From Paracoccus liaowanqingii (lineage in GTDB: Bacteria > Pseudomonadota > Alphaproteobacteria > Rhodobacterales > Rhodobacteraceae): DNA of 64,000 nt. A model generated the notes under the pieces. It was not told the DNA's origin, did no database searches, and was given only the letters and a program-made list of their open reading frames with translations. The number at the start of each line of letters is the position of its first letter. Positions within the stretch are counted from its first letter, which is position 1. The position numbers and the translations under genes are program-made. Shown one piece after another: positions 51,482-59,658 of this stretch. Location: positions 2,606,001 to 2,670,000 of the forward strand of contig NZ_CP038439.1 of assembly GCF_004683865.2 (NCBI RefSeq), read 5' to 3'.

Positions 51482-52630
51482 ATGACCCGATTTCACTTTC
51501 GCGCGGTGCTGGGCGGAACGGCCCTGGCGGCGCTGGTCTCGTGCGGGGCCGATGGCGGGTTCGACCCGGATCTGCGCGGGCTGATGGGCGGTATGGACAC
51601 CGCGCCCGCGGCCGCCTCGGCCGGGCCGCGTCCGGCGCCCGACGCCCGGGGCGTGATCAGCTTTGCCGGCGGGCAGGTCGCGCTGGCGCAGGCGGGCGAC
51701 ACGCCGGCCAGCGTGGCGACCCGTCTGGGGCTGCAGCCCGCCGAACTGGCCGCCCACAACGCCCTGCCCCCGGATGCGGCGCTGATGCCGGGAGCGGTGC
51801 TGGTCCTGCCGCGCCAGGTCGCGGCGGGCGCGCCCGTCGGCGGCATCGGCCTCCCCGGCAGGACGACGGTCGTCCGCGATCCCTTCGCCGCCGCGGCTGC
51901 CGCAGGAGCGCCCGCCCCCGCATCGGGATCGGCCGCAGCGCCGGCAGCGACGCCGGGGGCCGAGCCCCGGCAGCATGTCGTGGCGGCCGGAGAGACCGCG
52001 TGGGCCGTCGCCCGCCGCTATGGCGTGACGGTCCAGGACTTGGCCTCGTGGAACGGACTGCCCTCCGACATGGGCCTGCGCACGGGCCAGCGCCTGATCG
52101 TCCCGCAGCCGGGCCAGAGCCCCGACCGCCTGGCTACCACCACGCCCGGCCAAGGCAGCCCCACGCCCACGCCGCCCTCCTCCGCCCTGCCCCTGCCCGA
52201 CGAGGACACCCCTCAGGCCGGAGCCCCCGCCCCGGACGCCCCGCAGACCGATCTGGGCGCCACGCGGACCGCCGCATCCGGGGGGAACGGGCCGTTCCGC
52301 ATGCCGGTCGACGGCGCGATCATCCGCGTCTACGAGAAGGGCCGCAACGACGGCATCGACATCGCGGCCCCCAGCGGCACGCCGGTCAACGCGGCCGGCA
52401 CGGGCCAGGTGGCGGCGATCACCCAGGACAGCGCCGGCGTACCGATCATCGTGGTCCGCCACGAGGGCGACCTGATGACCGTCTATACCGGCCTCGACGG
52501 CCTGAACGTGGCCAAGGGCGACAGCGTCACCGCAGGCCAATCGCTTGGGACCGCGGGGAACGACGGCTTCGTCCATTTCGAGATCCGCCGGGGCTTCGAA
52601 AGCGTCGACCCCGAGCGGATGCTGAACTGA
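51482..52630 (+). CDS. NlpD-like lipoprotein (LysM + degenerate M23)
   Basis: 382 residues: signal peptide with lipobox LVSC (cysteine near 21), two LysM peptidoglycan-binding repeats (about 60-115 and 165-210, HVVAAGETAWAVARRYGV), a Pro/Ala-rich linker, and a LytM/M23 domain from about 275. The metallopeptidase ligands are lost: the usual H-x-G-x-D reads NDGID and the HxH reads FVH. Like NlpD it therefore should activate amidases in daughter-cell separation rather than cut peptidoglycan itself. Third gene after surE-pcm. Confidence 0.88.
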   Translation: MTRFHFRAVLGGTALAALVSCGADGGFDPDLRGLMGGMDTAPAAASAGPRPAPDARGVISFAGGQVALAQAGDTPASVATRLGLQPAELAAHNALPPDAALMPGAVLVLPRQVAAGAPVGGIGLPGRTTVVRDPFAAAAAAGAPAPASGSAAAPAATPGAEPRQHVVAAGETAWAVARRYGVTVQDLASWNGLPSDMGLRTGQRLIVPQPGQSPDRLATTTPGQGSPTPTPPSSALPLPDEDTPQAGAPAPDAPQTDLGATRTAASGGNGPFRMPVDGAIIRVYEKGRNDGIDIAAPSGTPVNAAGTGQVAAITQDSAGVPIIVVRHEGDLMTVYTGLDGLNVAKGDSVTAGQSLGTAGNDGFVHFEIRRGFESVDPERMLN

Positions 52631-52657
52631 CCCGCCGCCGCGATCCCGCCTCGACGA

Positions 52658-54283
52658 TCAGAGATGCGTCAGCCGGTCGTCGAGGCCGGCTGCAACCTCT
52701 CGCCGGATGACCGCCTGAAGGTTGCCCGAGAACCGGGCCCCCATCTCGCCGGCCAGTTCGTCGCGGATCATCTCCAGCACCTGGCTGCGCAGGCTGTCGT
52801 CGACCAAGGCTTCGGTCAGCGCCTGTGCGACCATTTCGGTGGAGAGGATAGGGATGTCGGCAGCACCGGCAGGGACAGGATCGTGTGGGCTCCCCTCCGC
52901 ATCGGTCGGGGTTTCGTCTTTCTGATCACCATTGGGCAAGCTTGCCATCGATTTCTCTTCCGCAGCCTGGCTTTCGGGCACAGAAAGATTTGGCGGGGCC
53001 AACCCAATGGCGTTCGGATGCACCGTCTTTGACATGGCGAGGACTGAATCCGTGGCAGCAAGCGCAGGCTGCGGAACGAGTTGCATCGCGTCCTGATAGC
53101 CGACCTGCGGAATGCGCGGCGGCTGAAGGCGCCACAAGAGCCAGTCGGCCCATGCCGCCAGCAATCCCATCACACGGGACTTGGCCTTCGGCTGGCGGGT
53201 AAAGCCGGCCCCGGTCACCCGAGGGTCGCAGGCGACAGGCCATGCCGCGAAGGCTTGCGGCTTGGTTTGCTGCGGCACTTGGGTCGCGGGCATGCCCATA
53301 TCTGCAAGGAGGGCGATTGGCGTCTGCGGATCCGCAGGCTGTAAGCCGGTCCACCAAAGATCGGGACCCACCGGCGCGATCGTGAGCGGGGCGAGGTCCC
53401 ATGGACCGGACGTCGCCGCCCTGTCGGAGTACGAGGCAATCCCGCGCGGGCCTTCGATCCGGGTTGGGGCGCTGACCGGAGAGCACTCCGTCGACATCCG
53501 TGACGGATGGGGCTGTCGGCTGCGGCCGGTCCCGGACGGGCGCCTCGCGGCGGTGACCGAGCGGTCCTTTCCCGGGTCGTCATCCCCTGCGTGGGACGAC
53601 AGCGCGGAGGGAGGGAAGGCCATCAGCCGGGCCATCGCCGTCGTGGTGTTCGCCCGGCGGCGCGGAAGGGGATCGTGGCAGAGGCTCTGCAGCAGCATCC
53701 AGGCGCTTTCGCCGGTGGCCGTCGGCGCGTCGATCATGCGGCGGATCTGCTGCATGCCCTCGCGGATGCGGGCGAGTTCTCGGGCCGCCTCGCCGGGAAC
53801 AGGGACGCCGGAGAGAGTCGAAGGCGTTATGGCGGCGTCGGGAAAGCGATCGGGATGATAGCGCGGTGGGCGCGAGGACGGGGCCGAGGGCCCGGGATCG
53901 TCGGGCAGGACCGGGTCGCTGTCGAAGACGAACTCCTCGACCGACCAAACGGGTTCGTCATCGCGGATGGCAGGGAAATCCGAAGGGACCGGCGGCGCCG
54001 CGGCCGCTTCTGCCTTGCGGCGGGGCCGGGGCTTGAGAGGCTTGGGGATGGGCTGGCTGTCCGCAAAACGCTCCGACGGCGGCTCTGCGGCAACCCTGCG
54101 CCGGGGCCGCGCCGCGGCTGTGAGCGGGCCGTCCGCCGGCTGATCCGGGATGGCGGCCTGCCCGGCCGCCAGAGACTTGCGCGGCGGGGTCTTTCGGGGC
54201 TTTCGGGCAGGTGCGGACGCCTCGGGCGCCGACCCACCGGCGCTGGCGGAACGGGCAGCGGGGGTGCGGCGGGGCCGGGTCAT
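52658..54283 (-). CDS. Large, mostly disordered protein of unknown function
   Basis: 541 residues, not recognised. The N-terminal 130 residues are Arg/Pro/Ala/Lys-rich. The middle is Pro/Ser/Thr-rich with a short helical segment (GEAARELARIREGMQQIRRMI, about 167-187), and residues near 360-385 are Trp-rich (LLAAWADWLLWRLQPPRIP). The final 60 residues are a charged helix (VDDSLRSQVLEMIRDELAGE ... AVIRREVAAGLDDRL) that looks like the one conserved part. It begins 21 nt after tolC, so it is probably third in the pcm2-tolC operon. Weak conservation leaves the exact role open. Confidence 0.7.
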   Translation of the reverse strand: MTRPRRTPAARSASAGGSAPEASAPARKPRKTPPRKSLAAGQAAIPDQPADGPLTAAARPRRRVAAEPPSERFADSQPIPKPLKPRPRRKAEAAAAPPVPSDFPAIRDDEPVWSVEEFVFDSDPVLPDDPGPSAPSSRPPRYHPDRFPDAAITPSTLSGVPVPGEAARELARIREGMQQIRRMIDAPTATGESAWMLLQSLCHDPLPRRRANTTTAMARLMAFPPSALSSHAGDDDPGKDRSVTAARRPSGTGRSRQPHPSRMSTECSPVSAPTRIEGPRGIASYSDRAATSGPWDLAPLTIAPVGPDLWWTGLQPADPQTPIALLADMGMPATQVPQQTKPQAFAAWPVACDPRVTGAGFTRQPKAKSRVMGLLAAWADWLLWRLQPPRIPQVGYQDAMQLVPQPALAATDSVLAMSKTVHPNAIGLAPPNLSVPESQAAEEKSMASLPNGDQKDETPTDAEGSPHDPVPAGAADIPILSTEMVAQALTEALVDDSLRSQVLEMIRDELAGEMGARFSGNLQAVIRREVAAGLDDRLTHL

Positions 54284-54304
54284 GGCGCCCCCCGCAGGTC
54301 GGGG

Positions 54305-55690
54305 TCAGTTGCGGCCGATGGCGCGCAGGACGCGGTCCAGGCTTTCGCCCTGCTTGCTAGTCGTGGGCGCGTCGCGCACCGCGTTGTAATATTGCGATGG
54401 GTCATAGGTCGGAATTCCCAGGTTGAGATTTTCTACCGTAAGAAGACCCATAGCAGCCAGAAGTTGATAATGTGCTAATTGCAGGTTGGACTCGGCGGTG
54501 ATCCGGTCGGCCCGCGCCTCGAGCAGCGACTGTTCGGCATCCAGCACGTCCAGCGTGGTGCGCGCGCCCAGCAGCGCCTCTTCGCGCACGCCGTCATAGG
54601 CCTGCTGCGCGGCCGAGATCTGCTGGTCGATCGCGGTGATCTGGGCGCGGGCGACGGCGATGTTGGCCCAGTTCTCGCCCACCTGCTGGCTGATCTGGCG
54701 GGCGGTGTTCAGCAGCCTGGCACGCGCCTGGTCGCGTTCGGCCATGGCGCGCCGGTGCGACGCCGACAGCCGCCCCCCGGAATAGAGCGTCTGGCTGAGT
54801 TCCAGTCCCACCGAGGAGGAGTTGCCGGTGCCGTAGTCGCCGCCCAGTTCCGCCCGCGGGCTGCGGGCGATGCCGACGCTGGCCGTGCCCGACAGGGTCG
54901 GATTGCGCTCGGCGGCGGCGGCGGCGACGCTGATCTCGGCCGCGGCGGCCTGGCGCTGCGACTGGCCGATGGCCGGATGGGTGGTCTGCGCGATGCGGCG
55001 GGCCTCGTCCAGTGTGGCGGGCAGGCTGGGCAGCGGCGGCGGGGCATCGAGCGACACGGGCTGGCGCCCGGTGGAGGCCAGATAGGATTCGCGCGCGATC
55101 TCCAGATCGCCATTGGCCGAGGCGAGGCTGGCCCGCGTCGCCGCCAGCGCGGCATCGGCCAGCGCCACGTCGGTCACGGTGATCTCGCCCACGTCGAAGC
55201 GGTCCTGCGCGGCCTGGCGTTCCGACGTCAGCACCTCGACCGAGTTCTCCTGCAGCGCGACCTGCTGGATCGCCTCGCGCACTTGGAAGAAGGCCAGCGT
55301 CGCGGCCAGCAGGATGTCCTGCTCGACCGAGACCAGCGCCTGACGCGTGGCCAGCACCTGCTCCTTGGCGCCGTCGATGGCCAGCTGCGAGCGCCCGAAA
55401 TCGTAGAGCGTCAGCGAGGCCGCCAGCGACATCGAGGTCGAGCGGCTCGTCGTCGACCCCTCGTCGCGGGCGGCGGTCTGGCGGGCGACCCATTCGACGA
55501 CCGGGCGCAGGGCCGCGACCGAGGTGGCGACGCCCTCGTCGGCGGCGCGCAGGACGGCGCGGTTCTGCTCGATCAGGGCGGAATGGCGATAGGCGGCGAC
55601 CATCGTGTCGGCCAGCGATTCGGCCCGCGCGGGCAGGGCCACGGTCAGGGCCAGAAGGGCCAGGCCCGCGATCCGCGACAGGCGGGTCAT
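54305..55690 (-). CDS. tolC: TolC-family outer-membrane efflux protein
   Basis: 461 residues: signal peptide (ends ARA-ES near 23) and the two OEP repeats with long helices and short barrel strands ([40 protein letters not shown]). It would form the trimeric exit duct for type I secretion or multidrug pumps. No inner-membrane pump gene is adjacent. Its ATG overlaps the stop of the upstream methyltransferase-like gene (ATGA). Confidence 0.95.
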   Translation of the reverse strand: MTRLSRIAGLALLALTVALPARAESLADTMVAAYRHSALIEQNRAVLRAADEGVATSVAALRPVVEWVARQTAARDEGSTTSRSTSMSLAASLTLYDFGRSQLAIDGAKEQVLATRQALVSVEQDILLAATLAFFQVREAIQQVALQENSVEVLTSERQAAQDRFDVGEITVTDVALADAALAATRASLASANGDLEIARESYLASTGRQPVSLDAPPPLPSLPATLDEARRIAQTTHPAIGQSQRQAAAAEISVAAAAAERNPTLSGTASVGIARSPRAELGGDYGTGNSSSVGLELSQTLYSGGRLSASHRRAMAERDQARARLLNTARQISQQVGENWANIAVARAQITAIDQQISAAQQAYDGVREEALLGARTTLDVLDAEQSLLEARADRITAESNLQLAHYQLLAAMGLLTVENLNLGIPTYDPSQYYNAVRDAPTTSKQGESLDRVLRAIGRN

Positions 55691-56340
55691 AGCACGAACC
55701 CGCGCTGGCGACCGAAGCCCGCCAGCATCGGCGCGCGGGCGTTGAAGGCATAGCGCCAGGTCATCCGCCCGTTCAGCCGCGTCCCGATCCGGGCCACGCC
55801 AAGCGCGCCCTCGGTGAACAGCGCGGCGATCCGGCCACCGTCACGCAGCTGGTCGATGATGGCGGGCGGCACGTCCTCGACCGCGCCCTCGATCAGGATG
55901 ACGTCGTAGGGGCCCTGCTTGGGGGCGCCCTCGGTCAGCGGGGCCTGCAGGACGGCGACGTTGAAGATCGAGGCGTCGGACAGGCGCCGCTCGGCCTCCG
56001 AGGCCAGTTCGGCCTCCTCCTCGATGGCCACGACCGCCTCGGCCATGCGCGCCATGACGGCGGCGGAATAGCCGTAGCCGCAGCCCAGATCCAGGACCAG
56101 CTCGTCGGGCTGGATGTCCAGCGCGTCGACCAGCTTGGCCAGGGTGCGCGGCTCCAACAGGACGCGGCCGTGGCCGATATCTAAGTTCTCGCCCGAATAG
56201 GCGACCGAGCGGCGGTTGGCGGGGACGAAATCCTCGCGCGGGATGGTCAGCATCGCCTCGATCACCGGGAACCTCGTGACATCGCTGGGGCGAACCTGCG
56301 TGTCGACCATCATCGTGCGGCGCGTGGCGAAATCGCTCAT
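55687..56340 (-). CDS. Pcm-like methyltransferase paralogue upstream of tolC
   Basis: 217 residues with a SAM-binding fold of the isoaspartyl-methyltransferase family: [19 protein letters not shown] and [21 protein letters not shown]. The substrate loop normally reading ISQP here reads [10 protein letters not shown], so repair of isoaspartate is doubtful. The N-terminus [22 protein letters not shown] sets the ATG at 56340 rather than the longer frame to 56403. It is coupled to tolC, and this pairing recurs in Rhodobacteraceae. Confidence 0.85.
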   Translation of the reverse strand: MSDFATRRTMMVDTQVRPSDVTRFPVIEAMLTIPREDFVPANRRSVAYSGENLDIGHGRVLLEPRTLAKLVDALDIQPDELVLDLGCGYGYSAAVMARMAEAVVAIEEEAELASEAERRLSDASIFNVAVLQAPLTEGAPKQGPYDVILIEGAVEDVPPAIIDQLRDGGRIAALFTEGALGVARIGTRLNGRMTWRYAFNARAPMLAGFGRQRGFVL

Positions 56341-56432
56341 CTCGGGGGAACCTCTGCTCGACCTGTTCGCGCGACTCTTGCCATGTTTCCCCTTGCTGGG
56401 CAACGCTGCACATCGGCGCGCCGGATCGCGTC

Positions 56433-56461
56433 TTGCATGGGTCGCGGCAATCCGCTAGGAC
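56433..56461 (+). promoter_or_regulatory. Candidate promoter of tRNA-Cys
   Basis: TTGCAT (56433-56438), 17-bp spacer, TAGGAC (56456-56461), placing the start near 56468, 12 nt before the tRNA. Confidence 0.55.
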
Positions 56462-56479
56462 ACGGCCACTCTCGACGGC

Positions 56480-56553
56480 GGCGGGTTGGCGGAGAGGTTA
56501 CGCACCGGATTGCAAATCCGTGAAGACCGGTTCGATTCCGGTACCCGCCTCCA
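56480..56553 (+). tRNA. tRNA-Cys (anticodon GCA)
   Basis: The acceptor stem GGCGGGT/ACCCGCC, anticodon loop TTGCAAA (GCA) and T-arm CCGGTTCGATTCCGG are clear, and CCA is encoded at 56551-56553. Confidence 0.97.
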
Positions 56554-56581
56554 CCTAAAGCTGCGCGAGGGTTGTCCCTGC

Positions 56582-57784
56582 ATGATCTATGACGCCACGA
56601 CCCGGATCGCCGAGGCCGCGCTGCGGATGCGCGCGCGCGTGGGCAGGTCGGCGGCACTGCGCGAGCGGCTGGTCGCGGACCCCCTGCCGGGGCGGGGCGA
56701 CATCTGGGTCCATGCCGCCTCGGTCGGAGAGCTGACCTCGGCCCGCGTCATCATCGAGGCGCTGGCCCGCGACCATGCCCTGCAGATCACCACCAACAGC
56801 GAGACCGGGCGTGCCTTGGCCCAAAGCTGGGGCCTGCCCGCGCGGCTGGCGCCGCTGGACCTGCCCGGCGCGCTGGCACGGTTCCTGGATGCCGCCCGCC
56901 CGCGCCTTGCGGTGACGGTCGAGGGCGAGTTCTGGCCGCTGCGCTCGCGCCTGCTGGCGGAACGGGGCATCGCGCAGGCGATGATCGGGGCGCGGATGTC
57001 GGAACGCTCGGCCGGGACGTGGGGGCGGTTTCCCCGCGTGATCGGGCCGATGCTGGGGCGGGTCGACGCGATGTCGGCGCAGGATCAGGGCAGCGAGGCG
57101 CGGCTGCTGTCCCTGGGCCTGCCGGCGCGCGCGCTGCTGCCGCGGCTGGACCTGAAGCTGCTGGCTCCGGCGGCCACGGCCCCCGTGACCGATGCGCCGG
57201 GGCGCGGGCGGGTGGTGCTGGCGGCCTCGACCCACGAGGGCGAGGACGGGCCGATCCTGGACGGCTTTGCGCGCGCCGCGACGGGACGTCCCGACCTGCA
57301 GCTGATCCTGGCACCGCGCCATCCGGCCCGCGCCGATCAGATCGCGGCGCTGATCGCGGCGCGCGCCCTGCCCTTCGCCCGCCGCAGCGCGGGCGCCGAC
57401 GTGGCGCCCGGGGGGGGCGTGCTGCTGGCCGACACCCTGGGCGAGATGCCGCGATGGTATGCCCGCGCCGGGATCTGCATCATCGGCGGCAGCCTGACCG
57501 ATCACGGCGGCCACACCCCGTGGGAGCCCGCCGCCCAGGCCTGCGCCCTGCTGCGCGGCCCGCATTTCGGCAATTTCATCGAGGCCTTCGACGCGCTGGA
57601 GGCGCAGGGCGCGGCCCTGCCGGTCGAGGCGTCGGATCTGGGGGCGGTGCTGGCCCGGCTGGCCGATCACCCCGACCAGGCGCGCGACATGGGCCGCGCC
57701 GCGCGCGACGTGCTGGTGGCGCGGGCGGGCGATCCCGGCGCGCTGATCGCGCGGCTGGCCGATCTTGCGCGGCCCCGCTGCTGA
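56582..57784 (+). CDS. waaA: 3-deoxy-D-manno-octulosonic acid (Kdo) transferase
   Basis: 400 residues of the GT30 family: the N-terminal WVHAASVGELTSARVI with the conserved catalytic glutamate region, VTVEGEFWP, VVLAASTHEGED at the start of the second Rossmann lobe, LILAPRHPAR, and GGSLTDHGGHTPWEPA near the end. It adds Kdo to lipid A precursor at the inner membrane. It starts 28 nt after tRNA-Cys, so it may share its promoter. The upstream in-frame ATG at 56486 lies inside the tRNA and is rejected. Confidence 0.93.
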   Translation: MIYDATTRIAEAALRMRARVGRSAALRERLVADPLPGRGDIWVHAASVGELTSARVIIEALARDHALQITTNSETGRALAQSWGLPARLAPLDLPGALARFLDAARPRLAVTVEGEFWPLRSRLLAERGIAQAMIGARMSERSAGTWGRFPRVIGPMLGRVDAMSAQDQGSEARLLSLGLPARALLPRLDLKLLAPAATAPVTDAPGRGRVVLAASTHEGEDGPILDGFARAATGRPDLQLILAPRHPARADQIAALIAARALPFARRSAGADVAPGGGVLLADTLGEMPRWYARAGICIIGGSLTDHGGHTPWEPAAQACALLRGPHFGNFIEAFDALEAQGAALPVEASDLGAVLARLADHPDQARDMGRAARDVLVARAGDPGALIARLADLARPRC

Positions 57785-57819
57785 CCCGATATAGGGATCA
57801 GACCAGGAGAGACCCCGCG

Positions 57820-58230
57820 ATGATCCGCTATGCCCTGCGCTGCGACAACGGCCATGACTTCGACGGCTGGTTCCGCTCGTCCGAGGGGTTCGAGACGATG
57901 CGAGATGCGGGCCAGGTCGCCTGCGGGCAATGCGGGTCGGTCCGCGTGGATCGCGGCCTGATGGCCCCGGCCGTCACCGAGAAGCGTGCCCCCCTGACCG
58001 CGCCGCGCACCCCCGCCGAGGCCGCGCTGGAGGCGTTGCGCCGCAAGATCGAGGACAGCTCGGACTATGTGGGCCTCAGCTTTGCCGAGGAGGCGCGCGC
58101 CATGCATGACGGCGACCGTCCGGCCCGCGCCATCCATGGCGAGGCGCGTCCCGAGGAGGCGCGGCGCCTGATCGAGGACGGCGTGCCCATCGCCCCCCTG
58201 CCCTTCCTGCCGCGCCGCCGCGCGAACTGA
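57820..58230 (+). CDS. DUF1178 family protein
   Basis: 136 residues: MIRYALRCDNGHDFDGWFRSS at the start and a CGQCGS zinc-finger-like pair (with C8 a possible third ligand), then a polar helical region and an Arg-rich end. DUF1178 proteins are short, cytoplasmic and uncharacterised. AGGAGA precedes the ATG. It follows the Kdo transferase by 35 nt. Confidence 0.88.
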   Translation: MIRYALRCDNGHDFDGWFRSSEGFETMRDAGQVACGQCGSVRVDRGLMAPAVTEKRAPLTAPRTPAEAALEALRRKIEDSSDYVGLSFAEEARAMHDGDRPARAIHGEARPEEARRLIEDGVPIAPLPFLPRRRAN

Positions 58231-58278
58231 CGCCCCCCCGCGCGGCCTGCGCGAGAGGACGCCACGTCCCGCGGTCTC

Positions 58279-58307
58279 TTGCGCTTTCCGCCCTGCCCTC
58301 CTAAAAG
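58279..58307 (+). promoter_or_regulatory. Candidate lysC promoter
   Basis: TTGCGC (58279-58284), 17-bp spacer, TAAAAG (58302-58307), in the 113-nt gap before lysC. Start near 58314 would leave a leader of about 30 nt. Confidence 0.5.
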
Positions 58308-58343
58308 CCCCGCCGACACGCACCTTTAGGCTGGGGGCCCTTG

Positions 58344-59600
58344 ATGCCGCTTCTGGTAATGAAATTCGGCGGCACCTCGGTCGCCGATCTTGACCGGATC
58401 AGGAACGCCGCCCGCAAGGTGCAGCGCGAGGTTGAACGCGGCTACGACGTCATCGTCATCGTCAGCGCCATGTCGGGCAAGACCAACGAGCTGGTGGGCT
58501 GGGTCGAACAGACCTCTCCGCTGTTCGACGCGCGCGAATACGACGCGGTGGTCAGCTCGGGCGAGAACGTGACGGCGGGGCTGATGGCCCTGACCCTGCA
58601 GGAGATGGGCGTGCCCGCGCGCAGCTGGCAGGGCTGGCAAGTGCCGATCAACACCACCTCGGCCCATTCCGCCGCCCGCTTCGTGGACATTCCGCGCAAG
58701 AACTTCGACCAGAAGTTCGCCGAAGGCTTCAAGGTCGCCGTCGTGGCGGGCTTTCAGGGCGTGGCGCCGGACGGGCGCATCACCACGCTCGGGCGCGGCG
58801 GGTCCGACACCACCGCCGTGGCCTTCGCCGCCGCCTTCGAGGCCGAGCGCTGCGACATCTACACGGATGTGGACGGGGTCTATACCACCGATCCGCGCAT
58901 CACCTCGCGCGCCCGCAAGCTGCCCCGCATCGCCTTCGAGGAGATGCTGGAGCTGGCCTCGCTTGGCGCCAAGGTGCTGCAGACGCGGTCGGTGGAACTG
59001 GCGATGCGCTACAAGGTGCGGCTGCGGGTGCTGTCGTCCTTCGAGGATACCGACGAGACGTCTGGCACGCTGATCTGCGATGAGGATGAAATCATGGAAT
59101 CGAAAGTCGTCAACGGCGTCGCCTCTTCGCGCGACGAGGCCAAGATCACGCTGGTCACGGTCGAGGATCGCCCCGGCATCTCGGCCGCGATCTTCGCGCC
59201 GCTGGCCGAGGCGGGGGTGAACGTGGACATGATCGTCCAGAACATCTCGGAAAAGGATTACGACGATCACCCGGGTTCGGTGACCGACATGACCTTCTCG
59301 GTGCCGATCAACCAGGTGGAACGCGCCAAGCGGGCCATGGAAGAGGCCCGCCAGTCCGGGCACATCGCCTATGATGAGCTGGTCGTGGACACCGAGGTCG
59401 CCAAGGTCTCGGTCGTGGGCATCGGCATGCGCAGCCATGCGGGCGTCGCCGCGCGCATGTTCAAGGCACTGGCCGATGAAAACGTCAACATCAAGGTCAT
59501 CGCCACCAGCGAGATCAAGATTTCGGTGCTGATCGACCGGAAATACATGGAACTGGCCGTGCAGGCACTGCATGATGCCTTTGAGCTGGACAAGGCATAA
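58344..59600 (+). CDS. lysC: Aspartate kinase
   Basis: 418 residues. The kinase domain has LLVMKFGGTSVAD at the start, SSGENVTAGLMA and TTLGRGGSDTTAVA. Two ACT domains follow from about residue 265 (ITLVTVEDRPGISAAIFAPL; VSVVGIGMRSHAGVAARMF), so feedback control by lysine/threonine is expected. It makes aspartyl phosphate for lysine, threonine and methionine synthesis. An in-frame TTG directly precedes the ATG. Confidence 0.96.
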   Translation: MPLLVMKFGGTSVADLDRIRNAARKVQREVERGYDVIVIVSAMSGKTNELVGWVEQTSPLFDAREYDAVVSSGENVTAGLMALTLQEMGVPARSWQGWQVPINTTSAHSAARFVDIPRKNFDQKFAEGFKVAVVAGFQGVAPDGRITTLGRGGSDTTAVAFAAAFEAERCDIYTDVDGVYTTDPRITSRARKLPRIAFEEMLELASLGAKVLQTRSVELAMRYKVRLRVLSSFEDTDETSGTLICDEDEIMESKVVNGVASSRDEAKITLVTVEDRPGISAAIFAPLAEAGVNVDMIVQNISEKDYDDHPGSVTDMTFSVPINQVERAKRAMEEARQSGHIAYDELVVDTEVAKVSVVGIGMRSHAGVAARMFKALADENVNIKVIATSEIKISVLIDRKYMELAVQALHDAFELDKA

Positions 59601-59611
59601 GCCTTGACGGT

Positions 59612-59631
59612 CCGGCCCCGAACGGGGCCGG
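59612..59631. terminator. Hairpin between lysC and ptsP
   Basis: CCGGCCCC-GAAC-GGGGCCGG, a perfect 8-bp stem 11 nt after the lysC stop, without a T-tract. It may attenuate read-through into ptsP. Confidence 0.5.
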
Positions 59632-59658
59632 TGAGCAGGCGGAAGGCGGGCCCAGGCG

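Noticed and set aside
56486..56581. An upstream ATG start for the Kdo transferase
   Set aside because: It would place the coding start inside tRNA-Cys, and the extra residues do not resemble the family.
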